NCBI RefSeq assembly: GCF_016863115.1
Contig: NZ_BOOG01000045.1
Span: 1-62,534, forward strand
Length of the DNA: 62,534 nt
Direction of reading: 5' to 3'
Source of the DNA: Sphaerimonospora thailandensis
Lineage (GTDB): Bacteria; Actinomycetota; Actinomycetes; Streptosporangiales; Streptosporangiaceae
A program made the position numbers and the translations under genes. Numbering within the stretch: the first letter of the stretch is position 1; every line of letters begins with the position of its first letter. This document shows positions 50,134 to 58,919 of this stretch, piece after piece. A model generated the notes under the pieces. The model did not search any database. It was given only the letters and a program-made list of their open reading frames with translations, and was not told where the DNA came from.

Positions 50134-50206
50134 GCACCTACCACTTTCGTCATGGTCGACCCATACGGATTCGGTTAAGGTCAACCATAACAAGCGAGGG
50201 TGCTGC

Positions 50207-50968
50207 TCAGCCGACCGTCCAGGAGGGAGGCCGCTTCTCCCGGAACGCCCGGATGCCCTCCTGGCCCTCCGCCGAGGTGAAGCGCTCTGCCGACAGGTCG
50301 GCCATGCGGCGCAGCCCCTCGTCGAACGACATCAGCGGCACCTCCCGTACGAGCCGCTTGGTCGCGGCCAGCGCTTCGGGGCCGCCGCGCAGCAGCATGT
50401 CCGTGTAGCGGGCCACCTCGGCGTCTAGGTCGCCGGCCGGCACGGCCCGGGTCAGCAGGCCGATCTCCACCGCCCGGCGGGCGTCGAAGACCTCGCCGGT
50501 CAGGAAGTACTCCGCCGCCGCGCGGGGGTCGAGCCGCCGCAGGCAGGTCACCGCGATCATCGCTGGGGCCACCCCGAGACGCACCTCGGTGAACGCGAAC
50601 GACGCGGTGTCGGGGGCGATCGCGAAGTCGCAGGCCGCCACCAGGCCGAGGCCGCCCGCACGGGCGGTGCCGTTCAGCCGGCACACGACCGGCTTGGGAC
50701 TCTCCCAGATCAGGCGCAGGACGTCGGGAAAGGACGCGGTGACCGGTGCGCCGCCGCTCCGCTGCTCCTTCAGGTCGGCGCCGGCGCAGAACACCGGCCC
50801 GGCGCCGGTCAGCACGATCACCCGGACCGACGGCTCGGCCAGGACCAGGCTCAGCGTGTCGTTCAGCTCCGCGAGCAGCCGGGCCGACAGGGCGTTGCGG
50901 TTGTGCGGCGAGTCGAGTGTGATCGTCGCCACCCCGCCCGCCTGCTCCCGGCGAACCAACGGTTCCAT
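50207..50968 (-). CDS. Enoyl-CoA hydratase, possible 3-methylglutaconyl-CoA hydratase
   Basis: This crotonase-fold protein has 253 residues from ATG 50968 (TTG 50971 is adjacent). It has C-A-G-A-D-L-K in the oxyanion region, N-G-T-A-R-A-G-G-L-G-L and F-T-E-V-R-L-G-V-A-P-A-M-I-A. The E-V-R-L-G-x-A-P-A pattern is typical of LiuC-type hydratases, which perform the leucine-pathway step missing from the operon at 38765-44385. It stands about 6 kb away on the other strand, so the link is an inference. Ribosome site AGGGGG is present. Confidence 0.85.
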   Translation of the reverse strand: MEPLVRREQAGGVATITLDSPHNRNALSARLLAELNDTLSLVLAEPSVRVIVLTGAGPVFCAGADLKEQRSGGAPVTASFPDVLRLIWESPKPVVCRLNGTARAGGLGLVAACDFAIAPDTASFAFTEVRLGVAPAMIAVTCLRRLDPRAAAEYFLTGEVFDARRAVEIGLLTRAVPAGDLDAEVARYTDMLLRGGPEALAATKRLVREVPLMSFDEGLRRMADLSAERFTSAEGQEGIRAFREKRPPSWTVG

Positions 50969-51008
50969 CAAGCCCCCTCGGTCAAGGAAAGATCGGCTGC
51001 GATGAAGG

Positions 51009-52691
51009 TCAACCGCAGTGCGACCACCCGCTGCTCCACGTGGTGGATCCGTACCCGCCGCCCCAGGTGACGCACTTGCGCGCCGCGGGCAGCCTGAGCG
51101 GTCCCGCGTACACGGTATAGGTGCCGGAGTCGGTGGCGGATCCGCCGTCCTTCACCTTCAGCACCGCACTCATCTTGATCTTCCCGGGGACCACGTGCTT
51201 CGACAGCGTGATCACGCAGTTCCTGCCGGTGGACGCGTCGTAGAGCAGGTAGGTGGTCGCCTGGCCGCCGTAGGCGTGCGAGTCGATCACCTTGAAGCCG
51301 GCCCCGCAGACCCCTGCGGCGGTGTACGGGTTCGGCTTCGGGGGAGGCGTGGGGGAAGGTTTCGGCGACGGTTTCGGCGAGGGCTTGGGAGCAGGCGTCG
51401 CGGACGGCTTGGGCGGAGGCTCCGGTGACGGCGTGGGAGAGGGCAGCGGCGACAGGCTCGGTGAGGGCTTCGGTGAGGGCTGCTGGGAGGGTTTTCGCGA
51501 CGGGGACGGTGACGGCCCCCGCGAGGGGACTCGCGTCGGCATGGACGTCGGGTCGGACCGCCTGATCGGGGCGGCGGTATGCCGGGCACCGGGCGTGGGC
51601 CGCTTCCGGGCCGATGGAGAGGAAGACGGGGCGCGCGGACGGGACGGCACCTGAACGACATCCGCCGGTGTCCGGCCCGGTTCGGCCACGTCCGTGGTGA
51701 GCTTCTCCATGGTGGCCTGTCCGCTCTCGCCGCCGCTGAGCGACACCGCGGTCGCGGTTCCCGCCGCCGCCACCGCGGCAACGGCCGCCAGGGTCAGCGG
51801 CAGCACCGGCGTGCGCCGCCTCCGCCGCCTCGCGGGATGCCCGTCTTCCGCCGCACCGGGCCGTACGGGCGGCATGCGCACGGGCACGGTGGGCCCGCCG
51901 GTGAGCTGGGTGACGATCGCCTCGGCCGAGGGGCGCAGCGCGGGGTCCTTCGCCAGGCAGGCCGCGACGAGGTCCCGGAGCGGCGCGGTCAGCAGACCGA
52001 GGTCGGGCTCGGCGGTCAGAATGCGGGTGATCACGGAGGGGATGGAGTCCGCGCCGAACGCGGGCCGCCCCGTGGCGGCGAACACCATCGTGACGCCCCA
52101 GGCGAACATGTCGGCCGCCGATGTGGCCGTTCCCCCGCTGAGCAGCTCCGGTGCCAGGTAGGACGGCGTGCCGATGGTGGTGCCGGTGGCCGTCGCCTGG
52201 GGCGAGTCCAGTGCCCTGGCCACCCCGAAGTCGATCACGACGGGCCCCTCCGGGCCCATCAGCACGTTCGCCGGCTTGAAGTCGCGATGGGTGATCCCGG
52301 CCCGGTGGATGGCGACCAGCGCGGTGGCCGTGCTGATGGCGAGGCGTTCGAGGGCCGCGCCCCGGCGGGGACCTTCACGCTCCACCAGCTCACGCAGCGA
52401 CGGCCCGGAGACGTACTCGCTGACGATGTACGGTCGGTCGCCGGCGAGGTCGGCGTGCAGGACCGGCGCGGTGCAGAAGCGGGCGACCCGTTGTGCCAGC
52501 GCCACCTCCCGCAGGAACCGCTGCCTGGCCTCGCGGTCGATGACGAACCGCTGATGCGGCAGCTTGACCGCGACGGGTTCGCCGGTCGGGCCGCGGCCCA
52601 GGAAGACGATGCCCTGGCCGCCCTCGCCGATCCGGTCGACCAGTTCGTACGGCCCGAGCCGGCTCGGATCACCTGCCTCTAGCGCCACCAT
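51009..52691 (-). CDS. Membrane Ser/Thr protein kinase with Pro-rich extracellular linker
   Basis: This 560-residue receptor-type kinase has a domain at 1-265 with G-E-G-G-Q-G loop, V-A-V-K, H-R-D-F-K-P-A-N and D-F-G-V-A, G-T-P-S-Y-L-A-P-E, so it should be active. A single membrane span lies near residue 305. Outside, about 100 residues of Lys/Pro/Ser repeats lead to a small cysteine-containing domain of about 100 residues ending W-S-H-C-G, with no PASTA repeats. The repeat could span the wall so that the terminal domain senses a ligand. ATG 52691 follows a GGGGG ribosome site. Confidence 0.9.
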   Translation of the reverse strand: MVALEAGDPSRLGPYELVDRIGEGGQGIVFLGRGPTGEPVAVKLPHQRFVIDREARQRFLREVALAQRVARFCTAPVLHADLAGDRPYIVSEYVSGPSLRELVEREGPRRGAALERLAISTATALVAIHRAGITHRDFKPANVLMGPEGPVVIDFGVARALDSPQATATGTTIGTPSYLAPELLSGGTATSAADMFAWGVTMVFAATGRPAFGADSIPSVITRILTAEPDLGLLTAPLRDLVAACLAKDPALRPSAEAIVTQLTGGPTVPVRMPPVRPGAAEDGHPARRRRRRTPVLPLTLAAVAAVAAAGTATAVSLSGGESGQATMEKLTTDVAEPGRTPADVVQVPSRPRAPSSSPSARKRPTPGARHTAAPIRRSDPTSMPTRVPSRGPSPSPSRKPSQQPSPKPSPSLSPLPSPTPSPEPPPKPSATPAPKPSPKPSPKPSPTPPPKPNPYTAAGVCGAGFKVIDSHAYGGQATTYLLYDASTGRNCVITLSKHVVPGKIKMSAVLKVKDGGSATDSGTYTVYAGPLRLPAARKCVTWGGGYGSTTWSSGWSHCG

Positions 52692-52806
52692 TGCCCCCGT
52701 TTAGCACCAAACAATGTGACCTGGCCGGAAACGTTAGCAGCGGTCAGGGAGTGTCCCGTGAAACTTCGGCGACCGCGGGAGGAAAGAAGATCCACGGGAC
52801 AGGACC

Positions 52807-54135
52807 TTAGATCGCCTTGCCCGGGTTCAGGATGTTGAGCGGGTCGAAGACCTGCTTGATGCCCTGGTGGATCTCGGTGACCACCGGGCCGGTCTCCAGG
52901 CCGAGCCAGCGTCTCTTGATCACCCCGACGCCGTGCTCGCCGGTCAGCGTGCCGCCGAGCGCGAGGGCGGCCCGGAACACCTCGTCGGCGGCGGCCCACA
53001 CCTCGGGCGGCGGCTCGGCCAGGCCCCGCTCGAAGATGAACACCGGGTGCGTGTTGCCGTCGCCCGCGTGCGCGACGGTCGCGATCTTGACGCCGTGCCG
53101 GGCCGCCACGTCCTCGATGGTGGAGATCATGTCCGGCAGCACCGACCTGGGCACGCACACGTCCTCGACCAGGCACTGGCCGAGCCGCTCCTTCGCCTGG
53201 TAGGCCAGCCGCCGCAGGCCGATCAGTTCGTCGGCCTCCTCCGGGCTCGACGAGACGGCGACGAACGACGCCGCCTCGCACAGCTTGGCCATCTGGTCCG
53301 CCGAGCCCTCGGACTGGGCGATCAGCATCGCGCGGGTGCCCGGCTCCAGCCCGATGTTCTTCCACTCGTCGATGGCCTCCAGCGTGGTCCGGTCCATCAG
53401 CTCGAGCAGCGACGGGTTGCAGCCGGCCGCGATGATCGCGGAGACGGCCGACGCCGCGTCGCGCAGCGAGGTGAACTCGGCGGCGACCGTGGCGAGCTCG
53501 GCGGGTGCCCGCCGCAGCCGCAGCGTCGCCGCCGTGATCACGCCGAGCGTGCCCTCGGAGCCGACGAAGAGGCCGGTCAGGTCATATCCGGTCACGCCCT
53601 TGACGGTCCGGCGGCCGGTGTTGATGATCCGCCCGTCCGCGAGCACGACCTCGAGCCCCAGCGTGGAGTCGCGGGTCACGCCGTATTTCACGCAGCGCAG
53701 CCCACCCGCGTTGGTCGCGAGGTTGCCGCCGATGGTGGACACCTCGTACGACGACGGGTCGGGGGCGTACATCAGCCCGTGTTCGCGGGCCGCCCGGTCC
53801 AGGTCGGCGGTGATGACGCCGGGCTCGGCCACCGCGATCTCGTCCTGGGGCGACAGCTCGCGGATCCGGGTCATCCTGGCGAGCGAGAGGATCAGGCAGC
53901 CGTCGGTCGCGGTCGCGCCGCCGGCGAGGCCGGTGCCCGCGCCGCGGGGCACGACCGGCACCCGGTGCTCGGTCGCCCAGCGCATCGTCGTGACGACCTC
54001 GTCCCGAGACTCGGCGAGGACGACGCCGAGCGGCCTGCCCGGCGGCACGAAGGTCCGGTCTCTGGCGTACGACTCGGTCACGTCGGGGTCGGTGAGGACC
54101 CGCCCGTCCGGAAGTGCGGCGATAAGGTCTTCCAC
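52807..54135 (-). CDS. FAD-linked oxidase, GlcD/D-lactate dehydrogenase type
   Basis: This 442-residue flavoenzyme of the GlcD/VAO group oxidises 2-hydroxy acids such as glycolate or D-lactate. The FAD-binding part has P-R-G-A-G-T-G-L-A-G-G, D-P-S-S-Y-E-V-S-T-I-G-G-N, N-A-G-G-L-R-C-V-K-Y-G-V-T-R and F-V-G-S-E-G-T-L-G-V-I-T. The C-terminal part has H-A-G-D-G-N-T-H-P and G-E-H-G-V-G with the metal/substrate histidines, ending N-P-G-K. No GlcE/GlcF partner is adjacent. It is divergent from the M6 protease gene. Confidence 0.93.
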   Translation of the reverse strand: MEDLIAALPDGRVLTDPDVTESYARDRTFVPPGRPLGVVLAESRDEVVTTMRWATEHRVPVVPRGAGTGLAGGATATDGCLILSLARMTRIRELSPQDEIAVAEPGVITADLDRAAREHGLMYAPDPSSYEVSTIGGNLATNAGGLRCVKYGVTRDSTLGLEVVLADGRIINTGRRTVKGVTGYDLTGLFVGSEGTLGVITAATLRLRRAPAELATVAAEFTSLRDAASAVSAIIAAGCNPSLLELMDRTTLEAIDEWKNIGLEPGTRAMLIAQSEGSADQMAKLCEAASFVAVSSSPEEADELIGLRRLAYQAKERLGQCLVEDVCVPRSVLPDMISTIEDVAARHGVKIATVAHAGDGNTHPVFIFERGLAEPPPEVWAAADEVFRAALALGGTLTGEHGVGVIKRRWLGLETGPVVTEIHQGIKQVFDPLNILNPGKAI

Positions 54136-54173
54136 GCCTGGACTTTACGGCATGTTCCCGGCAGCGGTGGTAA

Positions 54174-54220
54174 CCGGAACTTTACCTAAGTTTCCGGATA
54201 GATCACGGTTTTACAACCGT
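54174..54220. promoter_or_regulatory. Two inverted repeats upstream of the M6 protease gene
   Basis: CCGGAACTT / AAGTTTCCGG (54174-54197) and ACGGTT-ttac-AACCGT (54205-54220) lie in an AT-rich stretch between the divergent oxidase and protease genes. They may be operators for separate regulators. The remaining gap to 54319 holds a likely promoter zone but no gene. Confidence 0.45.
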
Positions 54221-54319
54221 TATTGGTTCTCTTTACTTTTTCCCTTAAGGTCCCGATGCGCGCTCATCCCGGCGCGCCGAGCATGGGCGTCCGGGAACCC
54301 CGGACGGGAAGGGATCTCG

Positions 54320-57082
54320 TTGTCCAACAGACTCCGGCGTCTCGCCGCGATGGTGCCCGCGCTGGGCCTGGCGGCCGGTGGCCTGGCCGCCATCGGCGCG
54401 GCCACCCCCGCCGCCACCCCCACCGCCGGCTACCAGCCTTCGGCGAACGACTACTACATCAACTACGCCCCGCCCCGCATCCAGAGCGACACCACGCTCA
54501 CCGAGGAGCGGGTCCCCGACAAGAGCGCCCGGCGCACGCTGGCCCTGGCGCACTCGGTCGACCGCAAGTTCGCCATGGGCAACCCCGTCGCCGCGCGGGT
54601 CCTCGCGAAGCATGAGCGGGAGGCCATCAGGACCGGGAAGAACCCGTGGGACTTCATCTACAAGAAGGCGAAGACCACCAAGAAGGCCAAGCTCCTCACG
54701 CTGCTCGTCGAGTTCAACGACCAGGCCAACGACGACTTCTCCGGCTGGTCGCACCCCAAGACGATCAATGACGTCAACGACTGCGTCACCGAGCCGCCCG
54801 GCACGAAGCTGAACGGGCCGCTGCACAACAACATCCCCGACCCGGCGCTCGCGGCCGGCGGGGGCAAGGACAACAACACGATGTGGGTGCCGGACTTCAG
54901 CACGGCCCACTACAACGACATGCTGTACAGCTCCAGGGGGATCACCAAGCGGGTCCGCACGGACCTGACCGACCCCCGGGACGGCCGAAAGGGCATCGAC
55001 CTCTCCGGCCTCACGATGAAGAACATGTACGAGGAGCTGTCGAAGGGCGCCTACACCGTCACCGGCGAGGCGGTCGGCTGGATCAAGGTCCCGCACTCCG
55101 AGGCATGGTACGGCGCGGGCAAGTGCGGCACGATTCCGCAGGACATGTCGGGGCACCCCGACAACCCGCGTGGCCCCGCCCAGCTCGCCATCGACGCGGT
55201 CAACGCCCTCGCGGCCCAGAACCCGTCGTTCCCCTGGGCCGACTACGACAAGGAAGACACCTCCGACTACGACGGCGACGGCAACTATGACGAGCCGGAC
55301 GGCGTCATCGACCACCTGGTGATGATCCACGCCGGTGCCGACAAGTCCGGCGGCGGCGGCGCCGAGGGGACCTACGCGATCTGGGCGCACTCCAGCAGCG
55401 TGGCCGGCGGCTACACCGTCCCCGGCACGAACGTGAAGATCTCCAACTACATCGTGCAGCCGGAGGACTCCGGCGTCGGCGTCTTCGCCCACGAGTACGG
55501 CCACGACCTCGGCCTGCCGGACCTCTACGACACCAGTGGCAACGGCGACTCGGCCGTGGACTTCTGGGACCTCATGTCCAGCGGATCCCACGCCGGGCCG
55601 ATCATCCAGGCCATGCCCACTCACATGGGCCTGTGGGACAAGTGGGTGCTCGGCTGGGCCAACCCGAAGATCATTGAGCCGGGTGGGCGCAAGCAGATGA
55701 TGGTCGTCGGCCAGACCTCGCGTACGCCCAAGGGCACCGAGGACGGCGTGCGCATCAACCTGCCGGACAAGCACGTGGTCATGTCCACTCCGCACAGCGG
55801 CGCCAACCTGTGGTGGTCCAACAACGACCAGTCGTGGGGCGACTCCAAGCTGACCAGGACGGTCGAGGTCCCGGCCGCCGCGGACGCGAAGTTCCAGTGG
55901 TGGAGCGACTGGAGCATCGAGCAGGACTGGGACTTCGGCTTCTTCGAGCTCTCCGCCGACGGCGGCGCCACCTGGACCGAGCAGAAGGTCTACTTCGAGG
56001 GCGGCGCGCTCGCCAGCACCGGCGACGACTACGACGACCCCAACAAGCGCCTGCAGGACTACGGCGGCAAGAAGTACGGCATGACCGGTGAGAGCGGCGG
56101 CTGGGTGCACCTGTACGTCGACCTCGCGCCGTTCGCCGGCAAGACCGTGCAGGTACGCTTCCGGTACGCCACGGACGCGGCGGCCATGGAGCGCGGCTGG
56201 TTCAACGACGACTTCTCGGTCACCGGCGGCGGCGCGACCGTCTGGAGCGACGACGTCGAGAACGGCGCGAACGGCTGGACCGCCACGAAGGGCACCTTCA
56301 CCGACACCACCGGCGCGGGCTGGGTGGCCCACTCCGGTGAGCTGAAGGCCGCGCAGTACTACCTGGCCGAGTGGCGAAACCTCGACGGGTTCGACAAGGG
56401 TCTGCAGTACACCTACGACACGACCTTCATGCGCGACAGCGCGTGGAAGGTGGAGAGGATCAAGTACAACGCGCCCGGCCTGCTCATCTGGTACCGCGAC
56501 GCCGCCCGCAACAACAACAACGTGTCGGACCCGGTGTTCGACCTGCCGTCGGTCGGTCCGAAGGGTCAGCTCCTCCTCGTGGACTCGCACTTCGAGCCGC
56601 TGCGCCGTACCGGCGAGGCGGCCGCGAAGGACGGGAGCGTCCTGAAGAACCTGCCGTCCCGCCCGCAGTCGTCCAACGCGGCGTTCAACTTCTTCGGCAC
56701 CTACCCGTTCAAGGAGTGCATCGAGGGCGAGCCGTTCGCGGAGTACTGCACCTCGTTCGGCAAGCTGCCCGCGGTGAAGACCTTCACCGACGCCAAGGGC
56801 TGGTACCCCGGCCTGGAGATCCGGGACGGCGCGCTGTACTTCCGGCACCGTGACGCCTCGGTCGTCCTGCCGTCCAAGGACAACGAGCCGTACACGACCC
56901 GGATCGTCCACCCCGACGGCTCCCCGGCCACCGAGCTGTACGGCACCGACATCGGCGGCCCCATCCTCGGCACCGGCAACCCGGGCGACGCGGGCAAGCA
57001 GCTGGGCGTCCAGGTGCGGCTGCTCAGCCCGCTGCCGGGCAACACGGCCGCGCTCCTCTACGTCACGCCCGCCAAGAAGTGA
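54320..57082 (+). CDS. Secreted M6-family (immune inhibitor A-like) metalloprotease
   Basis: This 920-residue protease has a signal peptide with an Arg-rich start and hydrophobic A/G/L core ending near A-A-T-P-A-A-T. The zinc motif H-E-Y-G-H-D-L-G-L-P-D (His391, Glu392, His395) is intact, followed by F-W-D-L-M-S-S-G, as in InhA proteins. A beta-rich, MAM-like C-terminal region has G-W-V-H-L-Y-V-D-L and R-F-R-Y-A-T-D. The TTG at 54320 is chosen because GGGAAGGGA lies six bases upstream and it begins the signal peptide; the frame extends far upstream only as antisense of the oxidase gene. Confidence 0.9.
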   Translation: MSNRLRRLAAMVPALGLAAGGLAAIGAATPAATPTAGYQPSANDYYINYAPPRIQSDTTLTEERVPDKSARRTLALAHSVDRKFAMGNPVAARVLAKHEREAIRTGKNPWDFIYKKAKTTKKAKLLTLLVEFNDQANDDFSGWSHPKTINDVNDCVTEPPGTKLNGPLHNNIPDPALAAGGGKDNNTMWVPDFSTAHYNDMLYSSRGITKRVRTDLTDPRDGRKGIDLSGLTMKNMYEELSKGAYTVTGEAVGWIKVPHSEAWYGAGKCGTIPQDMSGHPDNPRGPAQLAIDAVNALAAQNPSFPWADYDKEDTSDYDGDGNYDEPDGVIDHLVMIHAGADKSGGGGAEGTYAIWAHSSSVAGGYTVPGTNVKISNYIVQPEDSGVGVFAHEYGHDLGLPDLYDTSGNGDSAVDFWDLMSSGSHAGPIIQAMPTHMGLWDKWVLGWANPKIIEPGGRKQMMVVGQTSRTPKGTEDGVRINLPDKHVVMSTPHSGANLWWSNNDQSWGDSKLTRTVEVPAAADAKFQWWSDWSIEQDWDFGFFELSADGGATWTEQKVYFEGGALASTGDDYDDPNKRLQDYGGKKYGMTGESGGWVHLYVDLAPFAGKTVQVRFRYATDAAAMERGWFNDDFSVTGGGATVWSDDVENGANGWTATKGTFTDTTGAGWVAHSGELKAAQYYLAEWRNLDGFDKGLQYTYDTTFMRDSAWKVERIKYNAPGLLIWYRDAARNNNNVSDPVFDLPSVGPKGQLLLVDSHFEPLRRTGEAAAKDGSVLKNLPSRPQSSNAAFNFFGTYPFKECIEGEPFAEYCTSFGKLPAVKTFTDAKGWYPGLEIRDGALYFRHRDASVVLPSKDNEPYTTRIVHPDGSPATELYGTDIGGPILGTGNPGDAGKQLGVQVRLLSPLPGNTAALLYVTPAKK

Positions 57083-57128
57083 TGCCTGACAGGTAATGAC
57101 AAGTGAAAGCAACGCCTAGCATGTGATC

Positions 57129-58058
57129 ATGCGCACCAAGGCGGAGCACACGGCGGCCATCCACGACAAGCGGATGGCCGCCGTCGTCGTCAACACCAGG
57201 TCACGCCGGGGCCGTCGCCGCTACCCCGAGGTGCTGCGGCTGCTCCGGGCCGGGGGCTTCCGGCTCACCGGTGTGCACGCGGTGACCGACCCGGCGCGGC
57301 TGCGCGACACCATCACCGGCGCGCTCGTCGACGAGCCGGATCTGCTGATCGTCGGGGGCGGGGACGGCACGCTCAGCAGTTCGATCAAACACATCGCCGG
57401 TCGCGACGTCGCCCTCGGCGTTCTGCCGCTCGGCACCACCAACAACTTCGCCCGCAGCCTCGGCCTGCCCCTGGACCTGGCCGGCGCGATCAGAGTGCTG
57501 ACCGGGGGCAAGGTCGCCGACATCGACCTCGGCATGTGCGGTGATCGGCCATTCGCCAACCTGACCAGCTTCGGCGTCTCCGTCGAGGTGGCCGGGACCG
57601 TGAAACCCCTGGTCAAGCGCGTCCTCGGCCGCGCGGCATACCCGCTGACCGCGTTGCGGATTCTCCCGCGCCACCGGCCGTTCCGGGCGTTCGTCACGGT
57701 CGACGGCGTGCGGCACGCGCTGATCACCCACCAGCTCAACATCGCCAACGGCCGTTTCCACGGCGGCTGGCAGATCGCCAAGGACGCCGGCATCGACGAC
57801 CACAGGCTCGTGGCCTACCAGCTCGGCTCGGGCAAGCGGCTGCGGCTGGTCGGCGAGACACTGGTCAGGGCCACCACCGGCAAATGGCGCAGCCTCGCCG
57901 GCGGTCCCTTCGTCACCGGCAGCGAGATGCTGGTGGAGACCGACCCGCCGATGGCCGCCGACATCGACGGAGAGGTGCGGCTGCGCACCCCGCTGCTCAT
58001 CAGGACGATCCCCAACGGCGTCCGCGTGATGGTCCCGGCGGACTTCGTCGACACCTGA
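57129..58058 (+). CDS. Diacylglycerol kinase-family lipid kinase
   Basis: This protein of about 309 residues has the catalytic G-G-G-D-G-T loop and P-L-G-T-T-N-N-F-A-R, with D-I-D-L-G in the second domain, the pattern of the DagK/YegS/sphingosine kinase group. It phosphorylates a lipid hydroxyl at the membrane; the substrate cannot be told. The start may be GTG 57123 or ATG 57129. It follows the M6 gene by about 46 bases and is convergent with the SWIM gene across three bases. Confidence 0.9.
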   Translation: MRTKAEHTAAIHDKRMAAVVVNTRSRRGRRRYPEVLRLLRAGGFRLTGVHAVTDPARLRDTITGALVDEPDLLIVGGGDGTLSSSIKHIAGRDVALGVLPLGTTNNFARSLGLPLDLAGAIRVLTGGKVADIDLGMCGDRPFANLTSFGVSVEVAGTVKPLVKRVLGRAAYPLTALRILPRHRPFRAFVTVDGVRHALITHQLNIANGRFHGGWQIAKDAGIDDHRLVAYQLGSGKRLRLVGETLVRATTGKWRSLAGGPFVTGSEMLVETDPPMAADIDGEVRLRTPLLIRTIPNGVRVMVPADFVDT

Positions 58059-58061
58059 TTC

Positions 58062-58919
58062 CTACTCTGTGAAGGACCGGTAGGCGGGCCGCAGCAGGTC
58101 GAGGAGCGGAATGTGCCGCGCCTTCACCGGCGGTGGATCGAGCGCCCGCAGCAGCAGATCGGGCGGCGCCTCCGAACCGTCCGAGGGACCCGGGGGCGGG
58201 GACAGCCGCGCCGGCGAGGCACCGGGCTCGTAGAAGTCGTCGATCCGCTCGGCGAACGGGACGTCGGCCACGTCGAGGAGCCCGGGCTTCCCGCCGCCAT
58301 CGACTTCGCCGCCATCGACTGCGCCGTCGTCGTTTCGGCGCAGGGCGTCGAGCAGGGCGTCCCTGGCCATGCCCCGCCAGGCCAGCACCAGGAACGGGTC
58401 GTCGTCGAACGCCTCCGCCAGGACGTACAGCACGGCCGACAGGTGCTTGCACGGGAAACCCCAGTCCGGGCAGGAGCAGTCCATCTCCAGCCCCCGCTGT
58501 TCGGGGAAGAGCGGCAGCCCGCAGCCGCGGAACACGTCCTCGATCTCCGGCGGCATCTCCCCGGCGAGCAGCTTGGCCCGGTGGAGCGCCTGGCCGGCCA
58601 GCGCGCCGACCAGATCGTGCCACTGCTCGCGGCCGTAGGCGGTGATGCCGACCGTCACGCGGTACGGAGTCCTCCGCGACCCCTGCACCCGGGCCTTCAC
58701 CAGACCCGGCCCGATCTCAAGGTCGAGGACCTGGCCGGAGCGGGCGTAGGAGCGGCCGCGGCTGAGCCTGCCGGAGTCGCAGACGCGCTCCAGGATGTCG
58801 ACGAACCTGCGCGACCACCACTGCTCGCCGATCGATCCGCGCCTGTTACGCACCCGGATGCCGCCCTCGACCCTGATCGGCCGCGACGGCTCGAACCAGC
58901 CGGACTGCTGCCGTGCCAT
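58062..58919 (-). CDS. SWIM zinc finger protein, partner of SNF2 helicase
   Basis: This 285-residue protein carries the SWIM motif C-S-C-P-D-W-G-F-P-C-K-H (C-x-C-x-n-C-x-H), preceded by a R-R-T-P-Y-R-V-x-V strand. An acidic, low-complexity segment follows. The start codon shares one base with the stop of the SNF2 helicase gene, so the two are translated together; this pairing is common in actinobacteria and suggests a DNA- or RNA-remodelling complex. The role is not known in detail. Confidence 0.88.
   Translation of the reverse strand: MARQQSGWFEPSRPIRVEGGIRVRNRRGSIGEQWWSRRFVDILERVCDSGRLSRGRSYARSGQVLDLEIGPGLVKARVQGSRRTPYRVTVGITAYGREQWHDLVGALAGQALHRAKLLAGEMPPEIEDVFRGCGLPLFPEQRGLEMDCSCPDWGFPCKHLSAVLYVLAEAFDDDPFLVLAWRGMARDALLDALRRNDDGAVDGGEVDGGGKPGLLDVADVPFAERIDDFYEPGASPARLSPPPGPSDGSEAPPDLLLRALDPPPVKARHIPLLDLLRPAYRSFTE

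Noticed and set aside
53285-54319. Longer N-terminus for the M6 protease
   Set aside because: The upstream frame is antisense to the oxidase gene; signal peptide and ribosome site support TTG 54320.
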